A stretch of 64,000 nt of DNA, from assembly GCA_018266075.1 (NCBI GenBank), contig JAFEBB010000024.1, forward strand, positions 35,247 through 99,246, given 5' to 3'. This DNA comes from Deltaproteobacteria bacterium. Lineage in GTDB: Bacteria; Myxococcota; Myxococcia; Myxococcales; SZAS-1. The notes beneath the pieces are model-generated. The model saw nothing but the letters and a program-made list of their open reading frames with translations. It ran no database searches and was not told where the DNA came from. The translations under genes were made by a program, and so were the position numbers. Below are positions 17,754-27,900 of the stretch, in pieces; within the stretch, counting starts at the first letter, position 1, and each line of letters starts with the position of its first letter.

Positions 17754-18764
17754 TCAGCCCTGAATGACCCGGTTCCGACCCGAGCCCTTGGCCGCGTACA
17801 GCGCCTCATCCGCGCGCCGGAGCAGCTCGTCATCGGGCTCGTTCTCGCGCACCTGCGCCACGCCGAACGATGCCGTGACCTTCAGCTTCTGATCACTCCA
17901 CGGCAGCGACAGGCCCTGCACCGCCGCGCGCACGCGCTCCGCGGTCTGCACCGCGCCGGCCAGCGCGGTCTTGGGCAAGAGCACCAGGAACTCTTCGCCG
18001 CCGTACCGCACCAGGCCATCGACCTCGCGCACGGTCGCCTGGGCCACGCGCACGACTTCCTTCAGCACGAAGTCGCCGGCGGGGTGGCCGTGCTTGTCGT
18101 TCAAGGCCTTGAAGTGATCGAGGTCGAAGAGCACCAGCGAGAACGGATCGCCGTAGCGCCGCGCGCGATCGATCTCCTCGGGCAGGCGCTGGTACAGGTA
18201 CTGCCGGTTGTAGGCCTTGGTCAGCGAGTCGGTGATCGAGAGTCGGTAGAGCCGCGCGTTCTCGATGTCTTTCACAATTGACCCGCCGAGGTACGCGAGC
18301 AGCTCCTGGTGATCGCTGGCGAACGCGTCGTGGCGCGCGCTGGTCACGGTGATGACGCCGATGACACCGTCGCGCGTGGCCAGCGGCACCGCAAGCAGGC
18401 TCTCGATGTTGGCGGCCTGGCCGTCGAGCTTCTTGAAGCGCGCGTCGGCGGACACGTCGGTGATGAGCGCGGGCGCGCCGTGCTCCGCCACCCAGCCCGC
18501 CACGCCCTCGCCCACCTTGAAGCGGATCTCCGCCTCGTCCTCCGCGGGCAGGCCATGGCTGGCCTTGCAGAGCAGCTCCTGACGGGCGTCGTCGAGGAGC
18601 ATGATCGAGCACGCATCCGCGCCGACGAGGTCCACGGCGCTGGTCGCCACGGCGCGCAAGAGATCCGGGAGCGCGGCGCCCGAGTTCACCAGCTTGGTGA
18701 GCTGGAAGAGCACGCCGAAGATGCGCTTGTACCGCCCCTGGCTGAACTCGGGCATCTCGGCCAT
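17754..18764 (-). CDS. GAF-domain diguanylate cyclase
   Basis: A 336-residue protein: N-terminal helix, GAF domain at about residues 30-170 (GVAGWVAEHGAP, IESLLAVPLATRDGVIGVI), then GGDEF domain at 172-336. The active-site signature is GGEEF (255-259), fully competent. An intact I-site REVD (246-249) lies five residues before it, so feedback inhibition is expected. It is the last gene of a minus-strand run with tdk, upp and hpt and starts 9 bases after hpt. A c-di-GMP enzyme behind nucleotide-salvage genes is unusual; the GAF domain may sense a small molecule (inference). Confidence 0.92.
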   Translation of the reverse strand: MAEMPEFSQGRYKRIFGVLFQLTKLVNSGAALPDLLRAVATSAVDLVGADACSIMLLDDARQELLCKASHGLPAEDEAEIRFKVGEGVAGWVAEHGAPALITDVSADARFKKLDGQAANIESLLAVPLATRDGVIGVITVTSARHDAFASDHQELLAYLGGSIVKDIENARLYRLSITDSLTKAYNRQYLYQRLPEEIDRARRYGDPFSLVLFDLDHFKALNDKHGHPAGDFVLKEVVRVAQATVREVDGLVRYGGEEFLVLLPKTALAGAVQTAERVRAAVQGLSLPWSDQKLKVTASFGVAQVRENEPDDELLRRADEALYAAKGSGRNRVIQG

Positions 18765-18773
18765 GGGTCGACT

Positions 18774-19304
18774 CTACCGCCGCATCACGCCGATGAACGG
18801 CAGGTTGCGGAACTTCTCGTCGAAGTCGAGGCCGTAGCCGACCACGAACTCGTCGGGGATCACGAAGCCCTTGTAGCCGATCGGGATCTTCACCTTCGCG
18901 CGCGAGGGCTTCTCGAGCAGCGTGCAGATCTTCACCGACGCCGGCTTGCGCGTCTTCAAGTTCTCGAGGAGGAACTGCATGGTGAGCCCGGTGTCGACGA
19001 TGTCCTCGACCACCAGCACGTGCGCTCCTTCAATGGGCCGCGAGAGGTCACTGGTGATGCGCACCACGCCGCTCGACTCCGTGCCCGAGCCGTAGGAGCT
19101 CAGCCCGAGAAAGTCGATGGAGAGCGGCAGGTCGATCTGGCGGACGAGGTCGGAGAAAAAGAGCACCGAGCCCTTGAGCACGCCGACGACCACGAGATTC
19201 TGGCCCTTGTAGTCGCGGGTGATCTCGGCGCCGAGCTCTCGGAGGCGAGCCTGGAGCTTCGCCTCGTCGAACATCACGTTGACCTGGTTGTCGTAAAAAG
19301 CCAT
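18774..19304 (-). CDS. hpt: Hypoxanthine phosphoribosyltransferase
   Basis: A 176-residue type I PRTase converting hypoxanthine (and often guanine) plus PRPP to IMP/GMP. The PRPP loop is VVEDIVDTGLT. VGVLKGSVLFFSDL and the C-terminal VVGYGLDFDEKFRNLPFIG are classical HPRT blocks. The ATG at 19304 (MAFYDNQ) is preferred over an in-frame TTG four codons earlier. It begins 12 bases after the upp stop, so the pair is translationally close and probably cotranscribed. Confidence 0.94.
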   Translation of the reverse strand: MAFYDNQVNVMFDEAKLQARLRELGAEITRDYKGQNLVVVGVLKGSVLFFSDLVRQIDLPLSIDFLGLSSYGSGTESSGVVRITSDLSRPIEGAHVLVVEDIVDTGLTMQFLLENLKTRKPASVKICTLLEKPSRAKVKIPIGYKGFVIPDEFVVGYGLDFDEKFRNLPFIGVMRR

Positions 19305-19316
19305 CGCGCGATCCAA

Positions 19317-20132
19317 TCAGACGTAGGCGTTGTTCATGATCTCCCCGAAGCCGCCGCCGCCGGGGACGATGTACTGCTTGTCGGAGAGCCCGCGCTCCTT
19401 GTCCCAGTGCGTGCCGGGGATGGTGCTGAAGATCTCCGGCGGCGAGAGGCCGCGGTCGATGCGGATGGCGTACACGAGCACGTCGGGGTGCTCGGTGGTG
19501 ATCCGCTTCAGGTACTCGGGTGTAACAATCATGTTAATACATACGAACTTGCGCGCGGTGCCCTGGACCTTGTCCTTGTAGGTCTTGATGGCCGTGGACA
19601 GCGAGCCACCCGTGGCGCCCATGGGATCCGGGAAGAGGACGAAGGCGTCGTCGATGTCGCCGCCGATCTTGGCGCCGCCGATGCCCGCGCCCACCACCTG
19701 CTCGCTCTCGCCCAGCAGCCGGCTCATGATGATGTGGTCCTGCCGCACCAGCCGCGGATCGAGGATGCCGTTGAGCAGGTCGTAGGTGACCTGCGAGGGC
19801 AGCGTGCCGGCGCGGGCGATGTTCACCACCACGGCGCGCGTGTTCTTGGCGATGAGCTGGCCGTGGAAGATGCCCTGCGGCGTGTGGTCCACCATGCGCG
19901 TGGGCACGGACACCTCGACGCGCGGGAAGGCGTGGCTCACCACCAGCCGCGCGAGCTCGCCGTACAGCGCGCCCACCAGCCGGTTGATCTCCGGCTGGAT
20001 GGTCTCCTTCGCGCAGAGCGACGCGAGCTGGGTGAGCATGAACGGATCGGCCACGATGTGGACGTTCGGTCCGTACTTGTGCTCGAGCTCGGTGAGGCGG
20101 AACGGCACCTGGTCGTAGACGTGATCGCGCAT
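19317..20132 (-). CDS. upp: Uracil phosphoribosyltransferase family protein
   Basis: A 271-residue PRTase, predicted to make UMP from uracil and PRPP. Recognisable parts: TRMVDHTPQGIFHGQLIA, the region NIARAGTLPS, the PRPP-binding FPDPMGATGGSL, and INMIVTPEYLKRITTEHPDV near the C-terminus. At 271 residues it is longer than the usual 208-residue bacterial Upp because of an extended N-terminus and internal insertions, so it is a divergent member. It belongs to the tdk-upp-hpt salvage run. A TAAC-N6-GTTA palindrome at 19523-19536 lies in the codons for Ile-Asn-Met-Ile-Val-Thr. Confidence 0.87.
   Translation of the reverse strand: MRDHVYDQVPFRLTELEHKYGPNVHIVADPFMLTQLASLCAKETIQPEINRLVGALYGELARLVVSHAFPRVEVSVPTRMVDHTPQGIFHGQLIAKNTRAVVVNIARAGTLPSQVTYDLLNGILDPRLVRQDHIIMSRLLGESEQVVGAGIGGAKIGGDIDDAFVLFPDPMGATGGSLSTAIKTYKDKVQGTARKFVCINMIVTPEYLKRITTEHPDVLVYAIRIDRGLSPPEIFSTIPGTHWDKERGLSDKQYIVPGGGGFGEIMNNAYV
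19523..19536. repeat. TAAC-N6-GTTA palindrome (exact), inside upp
   Basis: TAAC AATCAT GTTA. On the coding strand it imposes ATT, ATG, ATT, GTT and ACA codons, a clear local drop in GC against the rest of upp. Confidence 0.6.
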
Positions 20133-20187
20133 GGGTGTGCGCCAGTTAGCACGGACGCGTGTGGGTGATCCACGGCTCCCCAATCGC

Positions 20188-20215
20188 GGGCCGTGGGTCG
20201 TGGGCCGTGGGTCGT
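20188..20215. repeat. Intergenic 4 x 7-bp repeat
   Basis: Alternating GGGCCGT and GGGTCGT, two copies of each, in the 87-base gap between tdk and upp. It is the same unit length and copy number as the arrays at 16785, 17632 and 43952. Confidence 0.7.
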
Positions 20216-20219
20216 TCGG

Positions 20220-20816
20220 CTACAGCAGATCGAGGGTCTGCGGCGGCGCGCCTTCCACCGGCTCCGCCACGTGGCACTTGCGGCAGCGCGCCTCGTAGTC
20301 GCCGGCGGCGCCCACCACCACGCGCGCGGTGTCGCTCACGATGCGCTGCGAGCGGTTCGCCGGGTTCCCGCACACCATGCAGATGGCGAGCTCCTTGGTG
20401 ATGTACTCGGAGATCGCGAGCAGCTGCGGCATGGGCTCGAACGGCTTGCCACGGAAGTCCTGGTCGAGGCCGGCGCAGAGCACGCGCAGGCCCTTCTTCG
20501 CCAGCGCCTCCACCACCGGAATCAGCTCCATGCCGAAGAACTGCACCTCGTCGATGCCTACGACCTCCGTCGCGGGATCGAGGTTCTGCAGGATCTCCTC
20601 GGCGCGCTCGATGGGCCGCGAGTCAATCGTCTGCGACGAGTGCGAGACGACCTTCACCTCGTCGTAGCGCTTGTCGATCTTGGGCTTGAAGACCTGCACG
20701 TTCTTCTTGGCGATCTGCGCGCGCTTGAGCCGGCGAATGAGCTCCTCGGTCTTGCCCGAGAACATCGAGCCGCAGATGACCTCGATCCAGCCGGTGTCGC
20801 GCGGGAAGGCGTGCAT
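20220..20816 (-). CDS. tdk: Thymidine kinase (type II)
   Basis: A 198-residue kinase phosphorylating thymidine with ATP. The P-loop is GSMFSGKTEEL (about 16-26), the DExx-type motif is GIDEVQFF, and the lasso-type zinc site comprises CMVC (near 145) and CRKC (near 178). It is the first of the salvage genes tdk, upp, hpt and starts 39 bases after the GT51 gene, in a run reading ligA, GT51, tdk, upp, hpt, GAF-GGDEF. The length and motifs are standard. Confidence 0.94.
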   Translation of the reverse strand: MHAFPRDTGWIEVICGSMFSGKTEELIRRLKRAQIAKKNVQVFKPKIDKRYDEVKVVSHSSQTIDSRPIERAEEILQNLDPATEVVGIDEVQFFGMELIPVVEALAKKGLRVLCAGLDQDFRGKPFEPMPQLLAISEYITKELAICMVCGNPANRSQRIVSDTARVVVGAAGDYEARCRKCHVAEPVEGAPPQTLDLL

Positions 20817-20855
20817 GCGGTTCGCACTATCCGGATTTCGACCGAACAGATCAAC

Positions 20856-22799
20856 TCAGTGCGCCCGAAAGACCACCGGATCGTTGAGCGCCTTCTGGTA
20901 CGCGGCCTCGTCGAGGTCGCCGCGCTCGCGCAGCTTGTCGATGAGGTGCGCCATGTGCTCGTCCCAGTTCTTCGAGGTGGCGCCCTTGCGGAAGTACACG
21001 CCGAACTTGATGGGGTTGGGGATGATCGTGGCCAGGAACACGGCCTGCTTGGGCGTGAGGCGCCGCGCGTCCACGCCGAAGTAGTAGTGCGCGGCCTGGT
21101 TGATTCCGTAGATGCCCGGGCCCCACTCGATGATGTTGAGATATATCTCGAGGATCCGCTGCTTGGGGAGCGCCGCTTCGAGCTCCAGCGTGAGGAGCGC
21201 CTCGCGGAGCTTCCGGGAGAGCGTCCGCTCGCGGCTCAGGTAGAGGTTCTTCACGAGCTGCTGGGTGAGCGTGGAGCCGCCGCGCAGGCGCTGGCCTTCG
21301 GCGGCGGTGGCGATGCTGTCGCGGATCTCTTCGAAATCGAAGCCGTTGTGGCTGAAGAAGTTGCCGTCCTCGCTGGTGATCACGGCCGCGGGCACAATCG
21401 CCGGCAGCTCGTTCAACGGCACGAAGTCGGGGCTCTTCTCGCTCACCAGCACGCTGTGCTCCACGCCATTCACATCGCGCGGCTTGTAGGTGAACGCGTC
21501 GCGGAGGGCGAAGTCTTCGGCGCGCGCCTTCTCTTTCAAGTCCTTGGTGTCGAGGCGCACGCCCACGCTCCACTCGTCTGGATGGCGCACCGGCCCCGAC
21601 GCGCGAAGCTCCGCGCGCAGCGTGCCGTCCACGTGCGGCGGCGCCATCAGCAAGCGACCTGAGCCATTGGCGTCGGCGTCGCGCGACTCGCCCTGCGGCG
21701 GCGCGAGCTGCGGCGGCAATGCAGCCGCGAGCGTCTGGAGCTGCACCGGGCCCACGCGCGCGTCGACATCGAACGCGAGCTCCGGCCGCAGCTCCACGCT
21801 GGCCTCGAAGGGAATCTCCACACGCGGCGCGCCGAGGACGAGCTTGGCGTCGGTGGTGGTGAGCTGCGCCTGCGCGCGATCCAGCTTCACCGTGCCCGTG
21901 AACGCGCCCATCGCCGGACCCACGGGCACAGCGGCGATGCGCGGGCTCTGGATCACGAGCTCGGCGATCTGCGCGTCGACCTGCGCGTCGACCTCGTCGG
22001 CGCCCGGCTTGGCCTCGAGCTCGAACTTTCCCGAGAGCAATCCGCCTCGCACCTCGACGGCAGATCCGCTCGGCAAGAGGTCGTGCAGCGGAAGGTCGTC
22101 GGCTTTGACATCGAGGTGGAAGCCGTCGCCGTCGAGCGCGCCCTGGATGTACGCGCTGCCCTTCCCTGCCCAGATCCAGGCCTCGACGCTGCGCGCCTTC
22201 GCGTCGCGGCCGAGCTTCACCTGCGCGTCCACCGGCCCAACTTGAAGCGGAAGCCGCTCGGGATCCGCGCGATCGATGACGACGCGCGCGCCGTTGATGA
22301 TCACCGTCGGCGGCGCGGCGCCCTGCTCGTGATCGGCCGACTTGTTCTGCGACTTCGAGTGCGGACGCCGCGCGTCGTACGCCCGAAGCCGCTCGCCCTT
22401 CTCGTCCACGCGCACGGTGATGCCGGAGAGCGTCACCTTCGACGGCTCCACGTTCCCGCGCAGCAAGCTCAAGATCGACGCGCGCACGGCCACTTGATCG
22501 ACGGACAGCAGCGGCGGCTCGCCCGGGCCTCCGGGCACCGCGAGCGGGCCCACGCGCGCCTCGCCGAACCAGGAGACGAACACGTCGCTGCCGAGCGCGA
22601 TCGGCCCGAGCCGCTGCTCCAATTTGGCGCGGGCCTTGTCGCGCACGTACAGCTTCATGCCATCGCCGTTGAGCACCAGGTGCGCAACGAAGAGCAGCAG
22701 CAGGAATGCGCCGAAGAGCGACGAGAGGACGATGACGCGCTTCCGGCTCAAGTAGAGCCAGGTGCGCAGCGGCGTCACCCTCTCGGTGAGGTGGTTCAT
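20856..22799 (-). CDS. AsmA-like/GT51 fusion: membrane-anchored peptidoglycan glycosyltransferase
   Basis: A 647-residue protein. A membrane anchor lies at about 22-44 (VIVLSSLFGAFLLLLFVAHLVL). Residues 50-420 look like AsmA/DUF748-type beta-rich sequence (repeated VxLxGxxVxVD strands). A GT51 lipid-II polymerase follows at about 440-640, with EDGNFFSHNG carrying the catalytic Glu, GGSTLTQQL, and EIYLNIIEWGPGIYGI. No transpeptidase domain follows, so it is monofunctional for glycan polymerisation. MtgA enzymes are usually about 240 residues; the AsmA-like front is the unusual part and may connect wall synthesis with lipid or outer-membrane transport (inference). Its start is 15 bases from the ligA stop. 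Confidence 0.85.
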   Translation of the reverse strand: MNHLTERVTPLRTWLYLSRKRVIVLSSLFGAFLLLLFVAHLVLNGDGMKLYVRDKARAKLEQRLGPIALGSDVFVSWFGEARVGPLAVPGGPGEPPLLSVDQVAVRASILSLLRGNVEPSKVTLSGITVRVDEKGERLRAYDARRPHSKSQNKSADHEQGAAPPTVIINGARVVIDRADPERLPLQVGPVDAQVKLGRDAKARSVEAWIWAGKGSAYIQGALDGDGFHLDVKADDLPLHDLLPSGSAVEVRGGLLSGKFELEAKPGADEVDAQVDAQIAELVIQSPRIAAVPVGPAMGAFTGTVKLDRAQAQLTTTDAKLVLGAPRVEIPFEASVELRPELAFDVDARVGPVQLQTLAAALPPQLAPPQGESRDADANGSGRLLMAPPHVDGTLRAELRASGPVRHPDEWSVGVRLDTKDLKEKARAEDFALRDAFTYKPRDVNGVEHSVLVSEKSPDFVPLNELPAIVPAAVITSEDGNFFSHNGFDFEEIRDSIATAAEGQRLRGGSTLTQQLVKNLYLSRERTLSRKLREALLTLELEAALPKQRILEIYLNIIEWGPGIYGINQAAHYYFGVDARRLTPKQAVFLATIIPNPIKFGVYFRKGATSKNWDEHMAHLIDKLRERGDLDEAAYQKALNDPVVFRAH

Positions 22800-22814
22800 G
22801 CGAAGGAGCGAAGC

Positions 22815-24752
22815 CTACTTCTTCAAAGCCAGCTTCCCCTCCTCGACCAATTTCAGGAACTCGTGCTCGCCGAGCACGGAGATCTGCGCGCCGTCGGCGT
22901 TGTACTTCTCGGCCTTGGCGCGCTTGCCCGTGGGCTTGCCCTCCATCTCGTCGCCGCCCACCACGAGGATCGAGAGGTCCTTCGTCACGCCGCTCGGTGT
23001 GGTGCCGCCGAGCTCGGTGACCAGCTTCTGCGCCTGGCGTCGATCGAGCTGCTCCATCTTGCCGGTGAAGACCACGCTCTTGCCCGCGAGCGGACTGCCC
23101 GAGAAGTCCTCGGCGCTGGCCACCGTCGTGGTCACGAACTCCGTGAGCCGCTGAATCAGCGCGCGGTTCTGATGAAGGCCCTCCACCACGCGGGCCGCGG
23201 TCTGCTCGCCCACGCCGTGGTGCGCCCCGAGCTCTTCGGCCGAGAGCGCGAGCACCTTGTCCAGCGAGCCAAAGCGCGCGAGCACGCCCGACATGTGCTG
23301 TCCGAGCTCGTCGATGCCCAGCGCGCGCAGGAAGGTCGCGAGGGGCACCTTCCGCGAGGCCTGGATGTTCGCGACGATCTTCTTCGACGACACCTCGCCC
23401 ATGCGCTCCAGACCCTGCAGCTGCTCCGGGGTGAGCGTGTAGAGGTCGGGCAGGTCCTTCAAGAGCCCGGCTTGCAGCGCGGCGCGCACGAGCTTCTCGC
23501 CCATGCCTTCAATCTCCAGCACGGCCAGGTAGTGAATGAAGCGCCCGGCGATCGCCGCGGGACACGTCGGCGGATCCTGGCAGAAGAGAAAGTCGCCCTC
23601 GAGCTTCGGCGGCCGGCCGCACGACGGACACTTCTCGGGAATGCCAGCCGGCTTCGGCCCGTGCTCGAGCACCTGTTCGAGGTTTGGGATCACGCCGCCG
23701 CGGCGCATGACGATGACCTTCGCGCCCACGCTCACGCCGAGCTTCTGCACCATGCCCGCGTTGTGGAGCGAGCAGCGGCTCACCGTCGCGCCCGAGAGCT
23801 GCACCGGCTCGATGATGCCCACCGGCGTGATCGCGCCCGTGCGCGAGACGCTCCACTCGATCTCCCGGACCGTGGTCGTCGCGTCGTCGCCCTGGAACTT
23901 GTACGCAATCGAGTAGCGCGGGTGGTGCGCGGTGTTTCCCAGGCGCGCGCGCTCGCTCACCTTGTTCGCGCGGTACACGACGCCATCGACTTCGTAGTCG
24001 CGCTGCGGGCGGATCCGGTGCTGCTCCTCGTAGGCCGTCTGCAGCTCCGCGCGCGGCCGGATCTCGTGTTCCGCCGGCGTGAAGCCCTGCTCCTTGAGCC
24101 ACGCGAACTTCTCTGCCTCGGTGGCGAACTCGCGGCCGAGCACGTCGTAGGCAAAGAAGCGCACCGGGTAGAGCTGGTCTTCGGGCAGCTCCTTCATCTT
24201 GATGGCGCCCGCGGCCAGGTTGCGCGGGTTGGCGAAGATGGCGGCGTAGTCCTTGAAGTCGGACAGCCGCATGTACACCTCGCCGCGCACCTCCGATGCG
24301 CGCGCGCCGTCGTGCAGCCGCTTGGGCACGTCCTGCAAGCGGACGACGTTCGCGGTGATGTCTTCACCCGCCTTGCCGTCGCCGCGCGTGGCCGCGACGG
24401 TGAGCTTGCCGCTCGCGTCGTAGGAGATGGAGCAGGCGGCGCCGTCGATCTTGGGCATCACCAGGAAGTCGCCCTGCACGTTCGACGCCCAGTTCTCGAG
24501 CTCCGCCGGCTCGTAGCACTTGTCCAGGGAGAGCATGGGCTCCTTGTGGACCACCTTCTTGCCCAGCGTGCCCTCGCTGATCTCGTCGAGGGCGCTGCTC
24601 CCGGGCCGGAGCTTGCGCAGCCGCCGCGTGAGCCGGTCGAACTCGTAGTCGGAGATCTCCGGCTTGTTCAGCCGGAAGTAGCGATCGTTGTGGTACCGCA
24701 CGCGCTCTTCGAGCTCGTCGGCGGAGAGGCTGTCGATCTGGGCGTCGTCCAT
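22815..24752 (-). CDS. ligA: NAD-dependent DNA ligase LigA
   Basis: A 645-residue ligase sealing nicks with NAD+. Domains: N-terminal Ia (YHNDRYFRLNKPEISDYEFD), adenylation domain with nucleophile Lys101 in MPKIDG, OB fold, a four-Cys zinc finger (CPSCG...CQDPPTC), HhH repeats (VGEQTAARVVEGL) and a BRCT domain at the C-terminus (LAGKSVVFTGKME). The ATG at 24752 gives a normal N-terminus; an in-frame GTG eight codons earlier is less likely. It heads the minus-strand run into the GT51 and salvage genes. The 228 bases up to the divergent lipoprotein gene at 24981 should hold both promoters. Confidence 0.96.
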   Translation of the reverse strand: MDDAQIDSLSADELEERVRYHNDRYFRLNKPEISDYEFDRLTRRLRKLRPGSSALDEISEGTLGKKVVHKEPMLSLDKCYEPAELENWASNVQGDFLVMPKIDGAACSISYDASGKLTVAATRGDGKAGEDITANVVRLQDVPKRLHDGARASEVRGEVYMRLSDFKDYAAIFANPRNLAAGAIKMKELPEDQLYPVRFFAYDVLGREFATEAEKFAWLKEQGFTPAEHEIRPRAELQTAYEEQHRIRPQRDYEVDGVVYRANKVSERARLGNTAHHPRYSIAYKFQGDDATTTVREIEWSVSRTGAITPVGIIEPVQLSGATVSRCSLHNAGMVQKLGVSVGAKVIVMRRGGVIPNLEQVLEHGPKPAGIPEKCPSCGRPPKLEGDFLFCQDPPTCPAAIAGRFIHYLAVLEIEGMGEKLVRAALQAGLLKDLPDLYTLTPEQLQGLERMGEVSSKKIVANIQASRKVPLATFLRALGIDELGQHMSGVLARFGSLDKVLALSAEELGAHHGVGEQTAARVVEGLHQNRALIQRLTEFVTTTVASAEDFSGSPLAGKSVVFTGKMEQLDRRQAQKLVTELGGTTPSGVTKDLSILVVGGDEMEGKPTGKRAKAEKYNADGAQISVLGEHEFLKLVEEGKLALKK

Positions 24753-24980
24753 GCGGCGCCGGAGTGTAGTGCGCACAGACCCGCAAATCAGCCCGCTTCC
24801 TGCCCTGGGCGGGGCCTACATGGCCCTTTCTGGGCGCCCGAAAGGAACCGACGAAACGTTGCTGCATGCCCCCAGGCGGGCTGCTGCGCGCCGACCGTGA
24901 ACGGCGGGACGCTGTGTCGGTCTACGATCACCGCCCGTCCGCTCTGCTCGCGCGTTGCCCACGCGCCCACGAGGTTTCGA

Positions 24981-27900
24981 ATGCCCAGCCGTGCCCTGAG
25001 GCTTCTCGGTCCAGCGCTGCTCCTGGCGCTGCTCGCCGGCTGCGGCGGCAAGAAGTCCAGCACCACCTCCACGTCCGGCACCACGAGCGCGGCGGCCTCG
25101 GGGAGCACCGGCGGCACGGCGGCCAGCACGGGCGGCACAGCCGGGTCGACGGGAGGCACCACGGCCAGCACCAGCGCCACCACGGGTTCCACCAACGCGT
25201 CCACGGGCGGATCTTCCGGCGGCACCACCGGCGGGAGCTGTACCAGCTCCAGCCAGTGCCCCAGCGGCGACGCCTGCCAGAACGGCCACTGCGTCGCGGC
25301 CTGCACCGGCGGCGCATCGAGCTGCCCCTCGGGCTGCGCCGACCTCACCAGCGATCCCGAGAACTGCGGCGGCTGCGGCCACGCCTGCCCCTCGAGCCAG
25401 GTGTGCAGCCACGGCAGCTGCAAGGCGAGCTGCCCCACCGGCCAGCAGACCTGCTCCGGCTCCTGCGTGGACACCACCAGCGACGGCAAGAACTGCGGCA
25501 GCTGCGGCCACGCCTGCGCGTCGGGCCAGGTGTGCAGCAACGGCACGTGCAGTGCGGCCTGCCCCTCGGGTGAGAACCGCTGCGGCTCCGCCTGCGTCAA
25601 CGAGGCGAGCGATCCCTCGCACTGCGGCAGCTGCACCACCGCCTGCCCCTCGGGCGACGTCTGCAGCCAGGGCCTGTGCCAGAGCGCCTGCACCACCGGC
25701 GAGACCGAGTGCTCCGGCTCCTGCGTGAACACCAGCTCCGACGCCAAGAACTGCGGCAGCTGCGGCCATGCCTGCGCCAGCGGCAAGAGCTGCACCAACG
25801 GCACCTGCGCCTCGGGCTGCCCCACCGGCGAGACCAGCTGCAACGGCGCCTGCGCGAACACCAAGACCGACGCCAACAACTGCGGCGCCTGCGGCCACGC
25901 CTGCGCCACCGGCCAGAGCTGCAGCAACGGCGCGTGCACCTCGAGCTGCGCCTCACCCAAGACCCAGTGCGGCTCGGCGTGCGTCGACACCAACACCAAC
26001 CACTCCAACTGCGGCGCCTGCGGCAACGCCTGCGCCGCGAACCAGACCTGCACCAACGGCGCCTGCACCGCGGGCACCACCTGCTCCTCGGGCAAGACCA
26101 ACTGCTCCGGCGCCTGCGTGAACCTCCAGACCGACGCCACCCACTGCGGCAACTGCGCCACCGACTGCGCGGGCGGCACCTGCTCCAACGGCGTCTGCTC
26201 GGTGCCCGATGGCGGCAGCAACTGCAACGCGCCCAACGCGCTCTGCGCCGGCAAGTGCGTGAACACCCAGACCAACCACGCCGACTGCGGCAGCTGCGGC
26301 ACCGTCTGCGCGTCGAACCAGACCTGCCAGGCGGGCTCGTGCACCGCGGGCACCACCTGTCCCACCGGCCAGTCCAACTGCGCCGGCGGCTGCACCGACA
26401 AGAAGACCGACCCCGCCAACTGCGGCACCTGCGGCACGGTGTGCGCGAGCGGCGTGTGCACCAACGGCGTCTGCCAGGCGGGCGGCACGGGCTGCGGTAC
26501 GGGTCAAGTCAGCTGCAGCGGCTCCTGCACCGACACCACCAAGGACCCGGCGAACTGCGGCGCCTGCGGCCACTCCTGCGCGCCCAACAACTGCAGCAAC
26601 GGCGTCTGCACCCAGGGCTGCCCGGTCGGTGAGCAGAGCTGCGGCGGCTCCTGCGTGAACCTCCAGAGCAACGGCTCGAACTGCGGCGCGTGCGGCAAGA
26701 TCTGCAACGGCGGCCAGACCTGCCAGAGCGGCGTCTGCACCAGCGCCACCTGCGCCACCGGCACCGTGAGCTGCAACGGCGGCTGCGTGAACACCAAGAC
26801 CGACGCCCAGAACTGCGGCGCCTGCAACCACCCCTGCGCGTCCGGTCAGACCTGCACCAACGGGGTGTGCAAGACCACCTGCACCAGCGGCGAGACGCTC
26901 TGCGGCACCACCTGCGTCAACGAGCAGGGTGACCACCAGAACTGCGGCAGCTGCGGCCACGCCTGCGCCACCAACCAGGTCTGCAACGGCGGCGTCTGCC
27001 AGATCAGCTGCACCGGCGGCCAGACCGCCTGCGGCAACAGCTGCGTGAACCTCCAGACCAGCAAGAGCAACTGCGGCGCCTGCGGCACCGCCTGCACCAG
27101 CACCGAGGTCTGCAACGCCGGCACGTGCACCGCGAGCACCACCACGCCCGACGGCGGCTCTTCCGGCTGCGGCACGCTCAAGAGCTGCTCCGGCTCCTGC
27201 GTGAACACCCAGACCGACGACCAGAACTGCGGCACCTGCGGCCACGCCTGCACCAGCCCGCAGACCTGCACCAACGGCACCTGCAAGGTGCCCTGCGCCA
27301 GCCCGAACACGCTCTGCGGCACCTCGACCTGCACCAACACCCAGACCGACGCCAAGAACTGCGGCTCCTGCAACCACGCCTGCCCCACCGGCCAGACCTG
27401 CCAGGCCGGCACCTGCAAGGCCGCCGCGGGCGGCTGCTCGGGAAGTCAGACGCTCTGCTCCGGCACCTGCGTGGACATGCAGACCGACATCAACCACTGC
27501 GGCAGCTGCACCAAGAAGTGCGCCTCGGGCCAGACCTGCCAGGCCGGCGCGTGCAAGACCCAGTGCGCCGCGCCCAACACCCAGTGCGGCAACAGCTGCG
27601 TGAACACCCAGTCGGACAAGAACAACTGCGGCGCGTGCAGCAACGCCTGCAGCTCCGGCGAGGTCTGCAAGAACGGCAGCTGCACCTCGACCACGCCGAG
27701 CGACGGCGGCTCGGGCTCGGCCGACGCCGGCGGCGACGCGTGCGCCCCCGACACCGACTGCAGCGGCGACTGCGTCGATCTCCAGAGCGACATCGCCAAC
27801 TGCGGCGCCTGCGGCACCGCCTGCGACACCGGCGAGATCTGCGACGCCGGCAGCTGCGCCGCCGACACCGGCAACTGCACCACGGATCCCTTCACCACCG

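Noticed and set aside
22083..24980. Upstream extension of the giant lipoprotein frame through ligA
   Set aside because: The frame is open because of high GC, but it is antisense to ligA. A clear signal peptide with lipobox begins at 24981.
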